Positions 12,461 to 27,400 are shown, counted from the stretch's first letter. The stretch is 64,000 nt of DNA from Pycnopodia helianthoides (GCA_032158295.1 CM063243.1:310001-374000); one strand, 5' to 3'. The notes: a model not told the origin generated them from the letters alone. Numbers and translations are program-made.

Positions 12461-15400
12461 CTAAACAACCACCATTGTTTCACTGACTGGCATGTTGATA
12501 ATTGCTGTAATAACCGGGATGGTCTGTCCTTGTTTCAAGACAAACACCTTGATGACATCTGAGATTCCTTTGTCACTCAAACACTCCACCAGAGTCTCAA
12601 AGGAGTAATTAAGTCCAGGTACCAGCATCGGGACCTGTACTCCAGCCAAATCAAATTAAATAACAGATGAGAAGTGGTTGTAAAATTGTCTGCAAACATG
12701 ATTTAGTATAGGGAGTACACAGGGCATAAATTTTGGCAAATGTCTCATACACTCTTCAAATCTCATTCCACATTGTTAATATCTTTTTATTTATTTTTTA
12801 TCTATTTATTCGATATCCAACAGCGATATCTGCCATTTACAAGTATCATTTAAAAACAAATAATATATATATTAATATATCTACTTACTCAATCATTGTC
12901 TTCTGTAAGGAGTAGAGTTTTTCATCGTAAAAGAAAGTGATAAGAAGCAGCATGGAGGGCAAATTAAGGGATGTATTCTGAAGATTGACGGTCAACTTGA
13001 AAGTTGGCCCTATACCTTGAATCTGCCACAAAGAAAGAAAGAAGTTTATAAATGAATTGAAGAATTTCTAGAAATGAAAATGCTTTTCATGTAACGTTCT
13101 TCAGCAATAAATGCACTTGACCAAACTGGGATTCTCCTAGTACCCCATGATAAACCTGGAGGCCAATAACACTGATTTTGGTTTAATCACAGTTACCCCA
13201 TAAGCCTTACCTGAGCAGAGAGCTTCAGAGGTTCTGCAGGATTAGACGAGATCGGTGTTAAGCTGTTATCAAGAGCTTTGACAAACGACTTTGCCGTATT
13301 AAGTCTCAGTCGATACAAATCATGCTGAAACATACGATGCATTGCTAGAAACACAAATGGAATTCACATTATGGTTAGTTTTCAATATCCAACCTTGTTC
13401 CTAGACCAGGAGTAGATCTAGAGTGTTGTTTGCCAGGGGAAGGGGGTTTCAAATCAATTGGCAGGGAGGCTAATGAACAATGATCCAGTATGTCATTATG
13501 TAAGTATATGCTGGACTCATTCAACCTTTATTCCTTCAATTCCCAATTCTAAACCCTGAGGATCAACCCCTGGGTCCAACTCCACCACTGGGTCCACCCA
13601 CTGGGTGTCCACCCATGGTCCACCCACTGGGTCCACCCACTCGGTCCACTTACTGGGTCCACCCACTGGGTCCACCCACTGGGTCCACCCACTGGGTCCA
13701 CCCTACTGGGTTCCACCCACTGGGTCCACCCACTAGGGTCCACCACGCCACCCTAATGGGTCCACCACATGGGTCACCCTTAAGGGTCCACCCACTGGGT
13801 CCACCCACTGGGTACCCACCAACTGGTCCCTGGTCCACCATGGTTCCACCCTAAGGGTCCACCCACTGGGTCCACCCTAATGGGTCCACCCACTGGGTCA
13901 CCCATGGATCCACTGACACTATCTTATTTCATTTCATATATGAACAAATATATCTGGAGAATATTAATCTATAACAACTTAATGGATTAATTCTCATCAG
14001 CAACATAACCTGTATGTTCTGTGAGTTAGTACATAGAAATTGTATGAATTAAACTGAACTTCACTTACATATCCATTTTCCCTCTCCCGCATAGTCTGGT
14101 CAACAAACACCTTTGTCTTCTTAGGAACATTGAGTTTTTGTGCTTGGGAAGGAGGTGGACCCCTGACCAGATCTTTCTCTTCAAACATGGCGCTTCGTTT
14201 TAGAATCTTGATGAGTAGACTTCCTCTTCTTGTGGTCAGTACCAGGGTGGAATCTTCTCGTCCAAAGCGACCATACTGAAGTCCAGTTATTACGTCCTAC
14301 ATGAACAAACAAAACTTCCGCATGTCAAATTAAATCAGTTTTCTGGTTTGCTGTTTATTTTTGTTCTTTATTCAGCAATTTTTTTTAAAAGCCACACAAA
14401 CAATTATTAATTAATAAGGTCGAGTGAACAAATAAATAATATAGAAAAGCAAGGCACATGAACATTTACAAAAATAAGCCTAAAATCTGATGGCCAGGAT
14501 CAACAAAAGGATTAACACCGTAGCTAGAAAGCCTAGAAAGGCACACAAGGAGACTTAGAAAAAACTGACATTAATAACAAATATTATAACCACACCCACG
14601 GATCCTTGTAATTTGATTATGGGAATCCTTTATTTTGCCATGTATACTGCCGCAACACAAAAAACTGAAATACTGGAGTCCAATATGGATAACTATTGGA
14701 CACTTTGCAGCGTCATTCCAAAACTAATCGCTCCTACCCCGTTTGTCCAAACGAGGCAAGGTCATGTCACAGCAGACAAGGTTGGTGTCTACATGGAATC
14801 GTCCACAATGTTAGAAGGGGGTTTTAGAATTTACAGAGTGTGGGGGTGGAGAATCTGTGTCTATTTTGTGTTTATTGTGAACAAGATTTTAAATGACAAG
14901 GATCTATGTGCGAGTTATAAAGCAAATAATAAATATTTCATTTGTGCAATTGTCGCAGAATATATTAACTCGGTGAAATAAAGCTTTTCCATTTCACTCG
15001 GCTTCTCTTCTTAAATTGGACTAGTCCAGATTTCACCTCCTGATTATATTCCGCAACAACGCACTCATATCATCCAAATGTAAAACATTTGTAATAAATA
15101 AAGAATATGCAAGAAATACAAATTGATCAATTCAATATTTTGCAAAAAAACCTGAAGAAGTATTTTCAAACAAGTAGAATGAAACACTTTGTATTTGATT
15201 AAACATTAAACATGAGGTATCACAATTCAAATGTACTTATTGATGTGTTGTTATTTGTGTTTATTCAGCCATCACAAACATGAACAACAATACAAAACAG
15301 TAATTCCACATGGGCGTTGATCAACAAAATCAAAGTAAATACTGTGATCCCGAGACCTGCTGCCCAACATGAAGGTTGTACGAGCAAATAGACAAATAAA

Positions 15401-18400
15401 AATACAATCAATTGTTATAAAATAAATACAATGAAACAGATACAAAGTACTACATAAATACCTGCAAGGTCATGAATTAACTTACATCGCACTTGATTGT
15501 GTTGATGAGATACTTTTCCCGATAGAAATGAACTTCACCATTATTGAGTGCCACCATGACAGCCTTGAAGCCCTTCTGTTTATGGTCCATGATGGCCATT
15601 GTGGTGATACTTGATGGCAGGTACACACACCATAGTTTTTTACCCTAGGTAGATATAACATAATAACAATAGCAGTTCTTATATAACGCTTTATCATACA
15701 CGAGCGCATCTCAAAGTTCCCCCTTTTTTCTTCTACGGGGCATGGGAGCTATGTTTGAAATATCAGACCCATTTATTTACTTAGCACCGTGTAACGGATT
15801 ACAAGGTGCTGTGGAGCAATCTGCAACCAACCCTACCCTGGGCAAACCCTACCCTAGTAGATATAACATAATAATAATACGCAGTTCTTATATAACGCTT
15901 TATCATACTCGACGCATCTCAAAGTTCCCCCATTTTTTCTTTCTACAGGGCATGCAGAGCTATGTTTGAATATCAGACCCATTTATTACTTAGCACCGTG
16001 TAACGGATTACAAGGTGCTGTGGAGCAATGTGCAACCAACCCTACCCTGGGCAAACCCTACCCTAGGTAGATATAACATAATAACAATACGCAGTTCTTA
16101 TATAACGCTTTATCATACTCGAGCGCATCTTAAAGTTGCCCCCTTTTTCTTTCTACGGGGCATGTGGAGCTATGTTTGAAATATCAGACCCATTTATTTA
16201 CTTAGCACCGTGTAACGGATTACAAGGTGCTGTGGAGCAATTGCAACCAACCCTACCCTGGGCAAACCCTACCCTAGGTAGATATAACATAATAATAATA
16301 CGCAGTTCTTATATAACGCTTTATCATACTCGAGCGCATCTCAAAGTTCCCCCCTTTTTTCATTTCTACGGGGCATGATGAGCTATGTTTGAAATATCAG
16401 ACCCATTTATTTACTTAGCACCGTGTAACGGATTACAAGGTGCTGTGGAGCAATGTGCAACCAACCCTACCCTGGGCAAACCCTACCCTAAGTAGATATA
16501 ACATAATAACAATACGCAGTTCTTATATAACGCTTTATCATACTCGAGCGCATCTCAAAGTCCCCCCTTTTTCATTCTACAGGGCTTGGAGCTATGTTTG
16601 AAATATCAGACCCATTTATTTACTTAGCACCGTGTAACGGATACAAGGTGCTGTGAGCAATCTGCATCAAACCTACTAGAACACACCTGGGCAAACCCCT
16701 TTAAGGTTCTTTTATATACAATACACAACACACAAAACCTAGGCTTTATGTTTAAATCAAAGACAAGGCAATAATGGTTAAGTATCTTCCCAAGGACACA
16801 AGTGTCAAGACTGTGTCTCGAACCAACACTCTGCTTATCAGCAACACAGCGCTTGAGTCCATTGCGCTTGACCGCTCAGCCGTGTCTCGAACCAACACTC
16901 TGCTCATCAGCAACACAAGCGCTTGAGTCCACTGCGCTTGATCGCTCGCCGTGACATGCCACAATTACACTAGGCCTGGACTACATGATCAACTGTGATA
17001 TGAACTGATAACGATGAAATCATATTGCTACATGTATGTAAACCATAGACTAGAAGAGAACATCCCATTATGAAGCACTGGTGTAGCTGGTACATACCTT
17101 GATTGTAAAACATTGCAGAGTTGATCCATACATCCAACCACAATATTCTTGCCTACTCTCTCCAAACCAACTGGTTGACTGTTCAATTCTACACAGTGTT
17201 TAGCAACCTTCATTCCTCTATAACACATCAATGTAATATATCATGTTATTAACATCATTAAGTTGCAATAACCAACTGGTTGAGTGTTCAATTCTACACA
17301 GTGTTTAGCAACCTTCATTCCTCTATAACACATCAATGTAATATATCATGTTATTAACATCATTAAGTTGCAATAACCAACTGGTTGACTGTTCAATTCT
17401 ACACAGTGTTTAGCAACCTTCATTCCTCTATAACACATCAATGTAATATATCATGTTATTAACATCATTAAGTTGCAATAACCAACTGGTTGACTGTTCA
17501 ATTCTACACAGTGTTTAGCAACCTTCATTCCTCTATAACACATCAATGTAATATATCATGTTATTAACATCATTAAGTTGCAATAACCAACTGGTTGACT
17601 GTTCAATTCTACACAGTGTTTAGCAACCTTCATTCCTCTATAACACATCAATGTAATATATCATGTTATTAACATCGTTAAGTTGCAATAACCAACTGGT
17701 TGACTGTTCAATTCTACACAGTGTTTAGCAACCTTCATTCCTCTTATAACATCAATGTAATATATCATGTTATTTACATCATTAAGTTGCAATAACCAAC
17801 TGGTTGACTGTTCAATTCTACACAGTGTTTAGCAACCTTCATTCCTCTATAACACATCAATGTAATATATCATGTTATTAACATCATTAAGTTGCAATAA
17901 CCAACTGGTTGACTGTTCAATTCTACACAGTGTTTAGCAACCTTCATTCCTCTATAACACATCAATGTAATATATCATGTTATTAACATCATTAAGTTGC
18001 AATAACCAACTGGTTGACTGTTCAATTCTACACAGTGTTTAGCAACCTTCATTCCTCTATAACACATCAATGTAATATATCATGTTATTAACATCATTAA
18101 GTTGCAATAACCAACTGGTTGACTGTTCAATTCTACACAGTGTTTAGCAACCTTCATTCCTCTATAACACATCAATGTAATATATCATGTTATTAACATC
18201 GTTAAGTTGCAATAACCAACTGGTTGACTGTTCAATTCTACACAGTGTTTAGCAACCTTCATTCCTCTATAACACATCAATGTAATATATCATGTTATTT
18301 ACATCATTAAGTTGCAATAACCAACTGGTTGACTGTTCAATTCTACACAGTGTTTAGCAACCTTCATTCCTCTATAACACATCAATGTAATATATCATGT

Positions 18401-21400
18401 TATTAACATCATTAAGTTGCAATAACCAACTGGTTGACTGTTCAATTCTACACAGTGTTTAGCAACCTTCATTCCTCTATAACACATCAATGTAATATAT
18501 CATGTTATTTACATCATTAAGTTGCAATAACCAACTGGTTGACTGTTCAATTCTACACAGTGTTTAGCAACCTTCATTCCTCTATAACACATCAATGTAA
18601 TATATCATGTTATTAACATCATTAAGTTGCAATAACCAACTGGTTGACTGTTCAATTCTACACAGTGTTTAGCAACCTTCATTCCTCTATAACACATCAA
18701 TGTAATATATCATGTTATTAACATCATTAAGTTGCAATAACCAACTGGTTGACTGTTCAATTCTACACAGTGTTTAGCAACCTTCATTCCTCTATAACAC
18801 ATCAATGTAATATATCATGTTATTAACATCATTAAGTTGCAATAACCAACTGGTTGACTGTTCAATTCTACACAGTGTTTAGCAACCTTCATTCCTCTAT
18901 AACACATCAATGTAATATATCATGTTATTTACATCATTAAGTTGCAATAACCAACTGGTTGACTGTTCAATTCTACACAGTGTTTAGCAACCTTCATTCC
19001 TCTATAACACATCAATGTAATATATCATGTTATTTACATCATTAAGTTGCAATAACCAACTGGTTGACTGTTCAATTCTACACAGTGTTTAGCAACCTTC
19101 ATTCCTCTATAACACATCAATGTAATATATCATGTTATTAACATCATTAAGTTGCAATAACCAACTGGTTGACTGTTCAATTCTACACAGTGTTTAGCAA
19201 CCTTCATTCCTCTATAACACATCAATGTAATATATCATGTTATTTACATCATTAAGTTGCAATAACCAACTGGTTGACTGTTCAATTCTACACAGTGTTT
19301 AGCAACCTTCATTCCTCTATAACACATCAATGTAATATATCATGTTATTTACATCATTAAGTTGCAATAACCAACTGGTTGACTGTTCAATTCTACACAG
19401 TGTTTAGCAACCTTCATTCCTCTATAACACATCAATGTAATATATCATGATATTTACATCATTAAGTTGCAAAAGTTGTTAATTGCCTGACACTTCGACA
19501 CTAGCAAAGTCTTCATCAAAGGCTAAATGACACCACAACACTAACCCACAATGCTCTAGTGTAATATAAATAGTCAGGGAAAAAGAGGTGAAAAGAAAGA
19601 GGCAAAATATTATAGAGGGAACTCCTACGCAAGTCTTTGATGTACTAAAGATCAACAGTAAAAAGCAACAAGTCATAGTATTAAACAAGTTATCAACACA
19701 GCGCAATGAGTTCTAATAGTAAATGTCATACTGAATTAAGGCCTGCGCTAAACGTCGCACGTTTGTCGTGTCGAACTCAAACAGTTGTAAAATTAGGAAT
19801 TAAATTCGACAAAAGAGCGACGTTTAGCGCAAACCTTTTATTTAAGTTCGGCACTGCCGTGTAGCACGGCAAGCCCTGCCGTGCTACACGGTAGCGGCAC
19901 GACACGGTGACAAACGTCGCGCTCTTGCCGTGTCGAATCAAACTGAAAACATTTGAGTTCGGCTCGGCAAAAGTGCGACGTTTAGCGCAGGCCTTAATCA
20001 CACAATCAAAAGTCAAAATGTCACCCGAACAACTATTTCAAAACTACACAGTTCCACAGTTACGTTGATAAAATAATTGCATCAGAGATAAACACTCAAG
20101 TATACCCTTATATGGATGTGGAATAAGCACTGTATACTCAGTGCTTTCCAAGTCTTGGTTCTCCTACTCATAAACTTGGAAGTCATTTCTTAAAACTCAA
20201 TTATAATGCATATATATATACAAATCCATATGTTTTATAGCCATATTGACAATTTTCAATGAGCTACAACATCACTAATCAGATACATGAAGATTTGAAA
20301 TGGAATAATGCAACAAAAGGAGACTTGCATCTGGAGGTACAAGTAACTGATAATCAATAAAGGATAAAGGATACATCTATAATCAATCACAGTTACTACA
20401 TGTGTAATTTCACAACAATATAATAGCACATGAATAAATTGAGATATTGAGGCTGACCAGGTACAGGTTAATAATGAATAAATAAACAAAACAAAATATT
20501 AATCGCGACAAACAGTTTTCATATTGCACAAATTTACAATTAAGTCTCAGAGCACTTTAGGAAAGGAGAAGAGAGAGACAAACGGAAGTCTGGAATACAA
20601 AGAGCAAGAATATAACACGCCAAGTTCATTTTACAGAATTAATTACAGATATATACAATGAAATCAGGAGTTAATTGATAAAAAAAACAATAAATATATG
20701 CCATGGAGTAAAAAAGAACAAAATGCAAACTTGAGAAATCTATGTACAAAACAATGGATGTGATGACTTATTTATGATAAGTGCATTCAGATCCATCCAG
20801 GAGTGATTTTGTCAATGATAATTGTATGTCAGCATACATGTATACCTTTGGGATTAAACAAAGGTAACATGACTCCGTAGAACTAGCCAAGCATTGAGAG
20901 ATGATTTACCTTTTTAGAGAATAAATGTTGCCGTTTCTGCAGGATACGATGATGCGATATTCAACGTCGTATAAACCACTAACACTCATGAACACGGGAA
21001 CACTCTGAATGGACATCTGTGGAAGACAAAGAATAATAAAGTACTGTGATAGTTTGTAATCAAGTATTTTAATTACCATTGTATTTTAAATGAAATACAT
21101 GTAAATAGTAACAATTTGAAACAACAGGATAAATTTGTAAAAAGTCAACACTCTGAAAATAATAATTACTTTCAGGGTAACAGATAAACATGCTTCGAAT
21201 CTAAGATGTACATAGCTTCCGTACTCTCTGTACCAACCACTATAGAACTAATACCATCTTACCTCAACCAAGATGGTGAATGCTTCTGGATCTAAGATGT
21301 ACACTTCCTTACTCTTTGTACCAACCACTATACAACTAATACCATCTTATCTCAGCCTATACAACTAATACCATCTTACCTTAGCCAAGATGGTGAATGC

Positions 21401-24400
21401 TTCTGGATCTAAGATGTACACTTCCTTACTCTCTGTACCAACCACTATACAACTAAAATACCATCTTACCTTAGCTAAGATGGTGAATGCTTCTGGATCT
21501 AAGATGTACACTTCCTTACTCTCTGTACCAACCACTATACAACTAATGCCATCTTACCTTAGCTAAGATGGTGAATGCTTCTAGATCTAAGATGTACACT
21601 TCCTTACTCTCTGTACCAACCACTATACAACTAATGCCATCTTACCTTAGCCAAAATGGTGAATGCTTCTGGATCTAAGATGTACACTTCCTTACTCTCT
21701 GTACCAACCACTATACAACTAATGCCATCTTACCTTAGCCAAGATGGTGAATGCTTCTGGATCTAAGATGTACACTTCCTTACTCTCTGTACCAACCACT
21801 ATACAACTAAAATACCATCTTACCTTAGCTAAGATGGTGAATGCTTCTAGATCTAAGATGTACACTTCCTTACTCTCTGTACCAACCACTATACAACTAA
21901 TGCCATCTTACCTTAGCCAAGATGGTGAATGCTTCTGGATCTAAGATGTACACTTCCTTACTCTCTGTACCAACACTATACAACAATTGCCATCTTACCT
22001 TAGCCAGATGGTGAATGCTTCTGGATCTAAGATGTACACTTCCTTACTCTCTGTACCAACCACTATACAACTAATGCCATCTTACCTTAGCCAAGATGGT
22101 GAATGCTTCTGGATCTAAGATGTACACTTCCTTACTCTCTGTACCAACCACTATACAACTAAAATACCATCTTACTTAGCTAAGATGGTGAATGCTTCTG
22201 GATCTAAGATGTACACTTCCTTACTCTCTGTACCAACCACTATACAACTAATGCCATCTTACCTTAGCCAAGATGGTGAATGCTTCTGGATCTAAGATGT
22301 ACACTTCCTTACTCTCTGTACCAACCACTATACAACTAATGCCATCTTACCTTAGCCAAGATGGTGAATGCTTCTGGATCTAAGATGTACACTTCCTTAC
22401 TCTCTGTACCAACCACTATACAACTAATGCCATCTTACCTTAGCCAAGATGGTGAATGCTTCTGGATCTAAGATGTACACTTCCTTACTCTCTGTACCAA
22501 CCACTATACAACTAAAATACCATCTTACCTTAGCTAAGATGGTGAATGCTTCTGGATCTAAGATGTACACTTCCTTACTCTCTGTACCAACCACTATACA
22601 ACTAATGCCATCTTACCTTAGCCAAGATGGTGAATGCTTCTGGATCTAAGATGTACACTTCCTTACTCTCTGTACCAACCACTATACAACTAATGCCATC
22701 TTACCTTAGCCAAGATGGTGAATGCTTCTGGATCTAAGATGTACACTTCCTTACTCTCTGTACCAACCACTATACAACTAATGCCATCTTACCTTAGCCA
22801 AGATGGTGAATGCTTCTGGATCTAAGATGTACACTTCCTTACTCTCTGTACCAACCACTATACAACTAATACCATCTTCTTCTGCAGATGACTTCTTCAA
22901 GATATCCAGACATGTGATTACCGTCTACAAAGAAAGAAACTTAAATCCATTAGTAATCCATGCTACATTATTTACTCTTCAGTATCATCATACAGTCAAA
23001 GATAATTGCAGACTTTTCCTAGCAGGAAATTACAATCAGTCATTCCAATCATAATTTTCAAAAAGAATTGTCTGATTTTAACCAGTGTTCTAGACTCCAT
23101 GTACATTAAATGCAACATACTATGATCTATTAACACAACATTCAAGACACATAAAGGTTATCTTGATCCTGATTGATTGATTTCTTTCACACACCTGTCT
23201 TTTAATGGCAGTCTGTTTATGCAGTTGAGCGAAGTTCTCCATTTGTTCCTTGTCTCGTAGCATTAAATACCTGAACAGAACACAATGAAACACTCATTGA
23301 GTCTATTTACATTCAAGAAAAAATGCTTGATATTTTGTTTTATTGGAAATAAGTTAAACTAATATCTAAGTTACACTACTCATAGAATTTTTAAGGGTTA
23401 TTTAAATCATTGTTGTCCAAACAATAATCAAGTGATTATACTGATTGCAACTACTTGAGAATCGGTAGTTAACTAGGATGCATAAGATAAACTTGTTAAT
23501 CCTTTCTAAACTCAAACTCTGATGCAAAAAATCTGATTTGAGTAATCTAAAATCTCTGAAGATTTTATATCAGCTGACTTTCATTTATTTACTTCTTTCA
23601 TTACACATACAACAGTTCAAGCATCAATAACATGATGACTAGAAAATGTTGAAGAGATGTTCAGTTTTAGATGTGGGAGAAAAAACCCACGCAATCAGGT
23701 AGGGTCTGAAAACCCAATCCACGTTCAAGCTTCGGTCTGAGGTGGGATTCAAGCTTCGGTCTGAGGTGGGATTCAAACTTTGGTCTGAGGTAGGATTCAA
23801 GCTTCGGTCTGAGGTGGGATTCAAGCTTCGGTCTGAGGTGGGATTCAAGCTTTGGTCTGAGGTAGGATTCAAGCTTCGGTCTGAGGTGGGATTCAAGCTT
23901 CGGTCTGAGGTGGGATTCAAGCTTTGGTCTGAGGTAGGATTCAAGCTTCGGTCTGAGGTGGGATTCAAGCTTCGGTCTGTGGTGGGATTCAAGCTTTGGT
24001 CTGAGGTGGGATTCAAGCTTTGGTCTGAGGTAGGATTCAAGCTTCGGTCTGAGGTGGGATTCAAGCTTCGGTCTGAGGTGGGATTCAAGCTTTGGTCTGT
24101 GGTGGGATTCAAGCTTTGGTCTGAGGTAGGATTCAAGTTTCGGTCTGAGGTGGGATTCAAGCTTCGGTCTGAGGTGGGATTCAAGCTTTGGTCTGAGGTG
24201 GGATTCAAGCTTCGGTCTGAGGTGGGATTCAAGCTTCGGTCTGAGGTGGGATTCAAGCTTTGGTCTGAGGTGGGATTCAAGCTTCGGTCTGAGGTGGGGT
24301 TCAAGCTTCGGTCTGAGGTGGGATTCAAGCTTTGGTCTGTGGTGGGATTCAAGCTTCGGTCTGAGGTAGGATTCAAGTTTCGGTCTGAGGTGGGATTCAA

Positions 24401-27400
24401 GCTTCGGTTTGAGGTGGGATTTAAGCTTCGGTTTGAGGTAGGTTTAAGCTTCGGTCTGAGGTGGGATTCAAGCTTCGGTCTGAGGTGGGATTCAAGCTTC
24501 GGTCTGAGGTGGGATTCAAGCTTCGGTCTGAGGAGGGATTCAAGCTTCGGTCTGAGGTGGGATTCAAGCTTCGGTCTGAGGTGGGATTCAAGCTTCGGTC
24601 TGAGGTGGGATTCAAACTTCGGTCTGAGGTGGGATTCAAGCTTTGGTCTGAGGTGGGATTCAAGCTTCGGTCTGAGGTGGGATTCAAGCTTCGGTCTGAG
24701 GTGGGATTCAAGCTTCGGTCTGAGGTGGGATTCAAGCTTCGGTCTGAGGTGGGATTCAAACTTTGGTCTGAGGTGGGATTCAAGCTTTGGTCTGAGGTGG
24801 GAGTTCAAGCTTCGGTCCGAGGTGGGATTCAAGCTTTGGTCTGAGGTGGGATTCAAACTTCGGTCTGAGGTGGGATTCAAGCTTCGGTCTGAGGTGGGAT
24901 TCAAACTTCGGTCTGAGGTGGGATTCAAGCTTTGGTCTGAGGTGGGATTCAAGCTTCGGTCTGAGGTGGGATTCAAGCTTCGGTCTGAGGTGGGATTCAA
25001 ACTTCGGTCTGAGGTGGGATTCAAGCTTTGGTCTGAGGTGGTATTCAAGCTTCGGTTTGAGGTGGGATTCAAGCTGAGATCCACAGAGGTCAAAGACAGG
25101 AAAATAAACCACTAAGCCAACCTGATGCCCCCAATACAAAGACAGCTTTATAAAGATGTAGAAAGAAAGCTTTAATTTACAAAAAACATAATACCATCAT
25201 CTATATTTTACATATTTACCAAATACAAGAGAAAATGTACACATTTGACAACAATTTCTATGTGATAGCGATAAAGTACTCTTGTGGAGAGTGTGGAGAG
25301 TTCTTCCTGTGGATAAGATATAGCAGGAGTTTTTGTACCTGAGAGATCTGACTGTTAGTGCTCCTTCATTCCCCTCTCTTCTTATACTATCCAACATCTC
25401 TCTGAGTACAGTCACATCAATCTTATCCTGTAACAAAAACAAACAAGTGCATTATTCCTCAAACCCGCGGTACCTAATTAGGGCAGACGTCCCTCCGGAA
25501 CGTTGTCAGCACATGCTGACAAGTTTGTTCCGTTATACAAACTGCTGTAATCAAACTCAATCGAACAAAGACTGGAACGAATTCTCATCTGACGACACTA
25601 CAGCATCAGAGCAAAGTGTAGACTTGATAGATTCACATTAACTGTCACACACGAGAAAGTCTAGATTAGCTGAACCTGTTCATGAAACTACAGGATGAAT
25701 CAAGGGTCACATGTACTGCACATTACTGACAATAATAAACTAATAGCCATGAAAACATTGAGGTTATAAATACACACTGAAAGATTACACATTTATTATG
25801 CTTCATTGTTGTTTGAATGATATCATTATTCTTGTCATTATGACAAAGTTTCCAGGACAGTCAGGTAATTGGAAATGCTAAATGACTTCTATCAATTTGA
25901 AATATCAATACATCAATCATCTGATATGAGAAAGAGCCTGTCAGTGTACCATTCATCCCAGGCCAATCTATTTATACACAATGCCGGTTACATGTATACG
26001 TCTTCTTGTCATTTGAAATAAATTTAGAAAGCAACAACTACCTAAATTACCTCCAGCTAATATTGACATGACGTGAACTGGAAAAGCAATCAGACAGGTC
26101 GTTCAGACACAGCACTTAAGGCAGTTCTGACTCATTCGGGTTTAACTTTTGGTATCTGAACACTTTAAAACTTAACCGAAATGGGTTGAACCTGAATGAG
26201 TTAAATCGGTCGGCAAGGGTGGTTTAACGCTAAGCCACTTGGGTTTATCTTTTAGCATGGTGTGTGGACAGAATAAAGTTTACCACATCCGGTTTTAAGC
26301 CCTCACTGGTGACCACTGACCCAGGACGTGTTGCATAAAATGCCATAAGTTGTGAAAGCGTGCGTCTTTTGTACACGCTTGTTTATGTAAATGCAGGGTT
26401 TGTGTAAATGTAGCGGATGTTGCTGTGGGTCATGGTGCTGTTTGACCTCTTAAAACCGAAGATAAACCGTATCGGGATTAACTTCGAGCTGTCTGAACGC
26501 AAGGTAGTTTTATTTTTACGACCAACCCCCGCTGCTCATAAAGTTAAACCGGTTCGGGTCTAACTTTAGTACGCTGTCTGAACATGGCCAGAGATTCGAG
26601 GAAACACTGTAATATAACTTATAAGAATAATGAGAGACTAAGTGATAGGAAGAGCTTTAAAATACACTGGATTGCTTACCTCTTTTGCCTGGTTCCATAG
26701 GTCTTGTTCCACTGGGTTCACATCTAATGGTGGTAGAGTGAACTTGAAATATGGTCGTAGGTTCTTGTACACGTATAGATAAGGACCTGATGCTACTGCA
26801 ATGGCTACAAACAGTTAAAATATGTAAGAATCTTCAATCAATTCTAAAAGCAGATATCTTTACACCATTCTTCAAAGAAATTGGTTGACATTTTCTCACT
26901 CAGGCTAATTTGTGTTAAATAAGTACCCAGGTGAGCAACATTAGCCCAGCGTACATTGTCTAGTCCAAACTGCTACAGGCTAGTCAACACCACTTCTCAA
27001 CTTGCCCCGTGGGCTACTCAAAACTGTGCAACCTACTTGTTTAAAATGCTCATAATGTTTCCTTTTCAGATCTGAATATTAATAAATTTTATGAATAATA
27101 CACCAACTCGTACACCAACTCGTACACCGACTTGTACACCGACTCATACAACAACTCCTACACCAACTCGTACACCAACTCGTACACCAACTCGTACACC
27201 AACTCATACACCAACTCGTACACCAACTTGTACACCAACTCCTACACCAACTCCTACACCAACTCGTACACCAACTCGTACACCAACTCGTACACCAACT
27301 CTTACACCAACTTTTTACCAACTTGTTACACCAACTTGTACAGTGTTTGAGTCGGTGTACAAGTTGGTGTACGAGTTGGTGTACAAGTTGGTGTACAAGT

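Noticed and set aside
14613..14981. 122-residue plus ORF
   Set aside because: Lies in an interspersed repeat also present at 56800-57310 and has no recognisable protein.
17167..19475. CRISPR-like regular spacing
   Set aside because: Units are identical head to tail with no unique spacers, and the genome is eukaryotic; it is a satellite.
21744..23054. Plus-strand 66-83-residue ORFs ([12 protein letters not shown]…)
   Set aside because: Antisense shadow of BBS1 exon 7 and its array.
23639..25115. 484-residue minus and 457-residue plus ORFs
   Set aside because: Both are translations of a 24-bp minisatellite; simple LNPTSDRS / GFKLRSEV repeats, no homology, inside a BBS1 intron.
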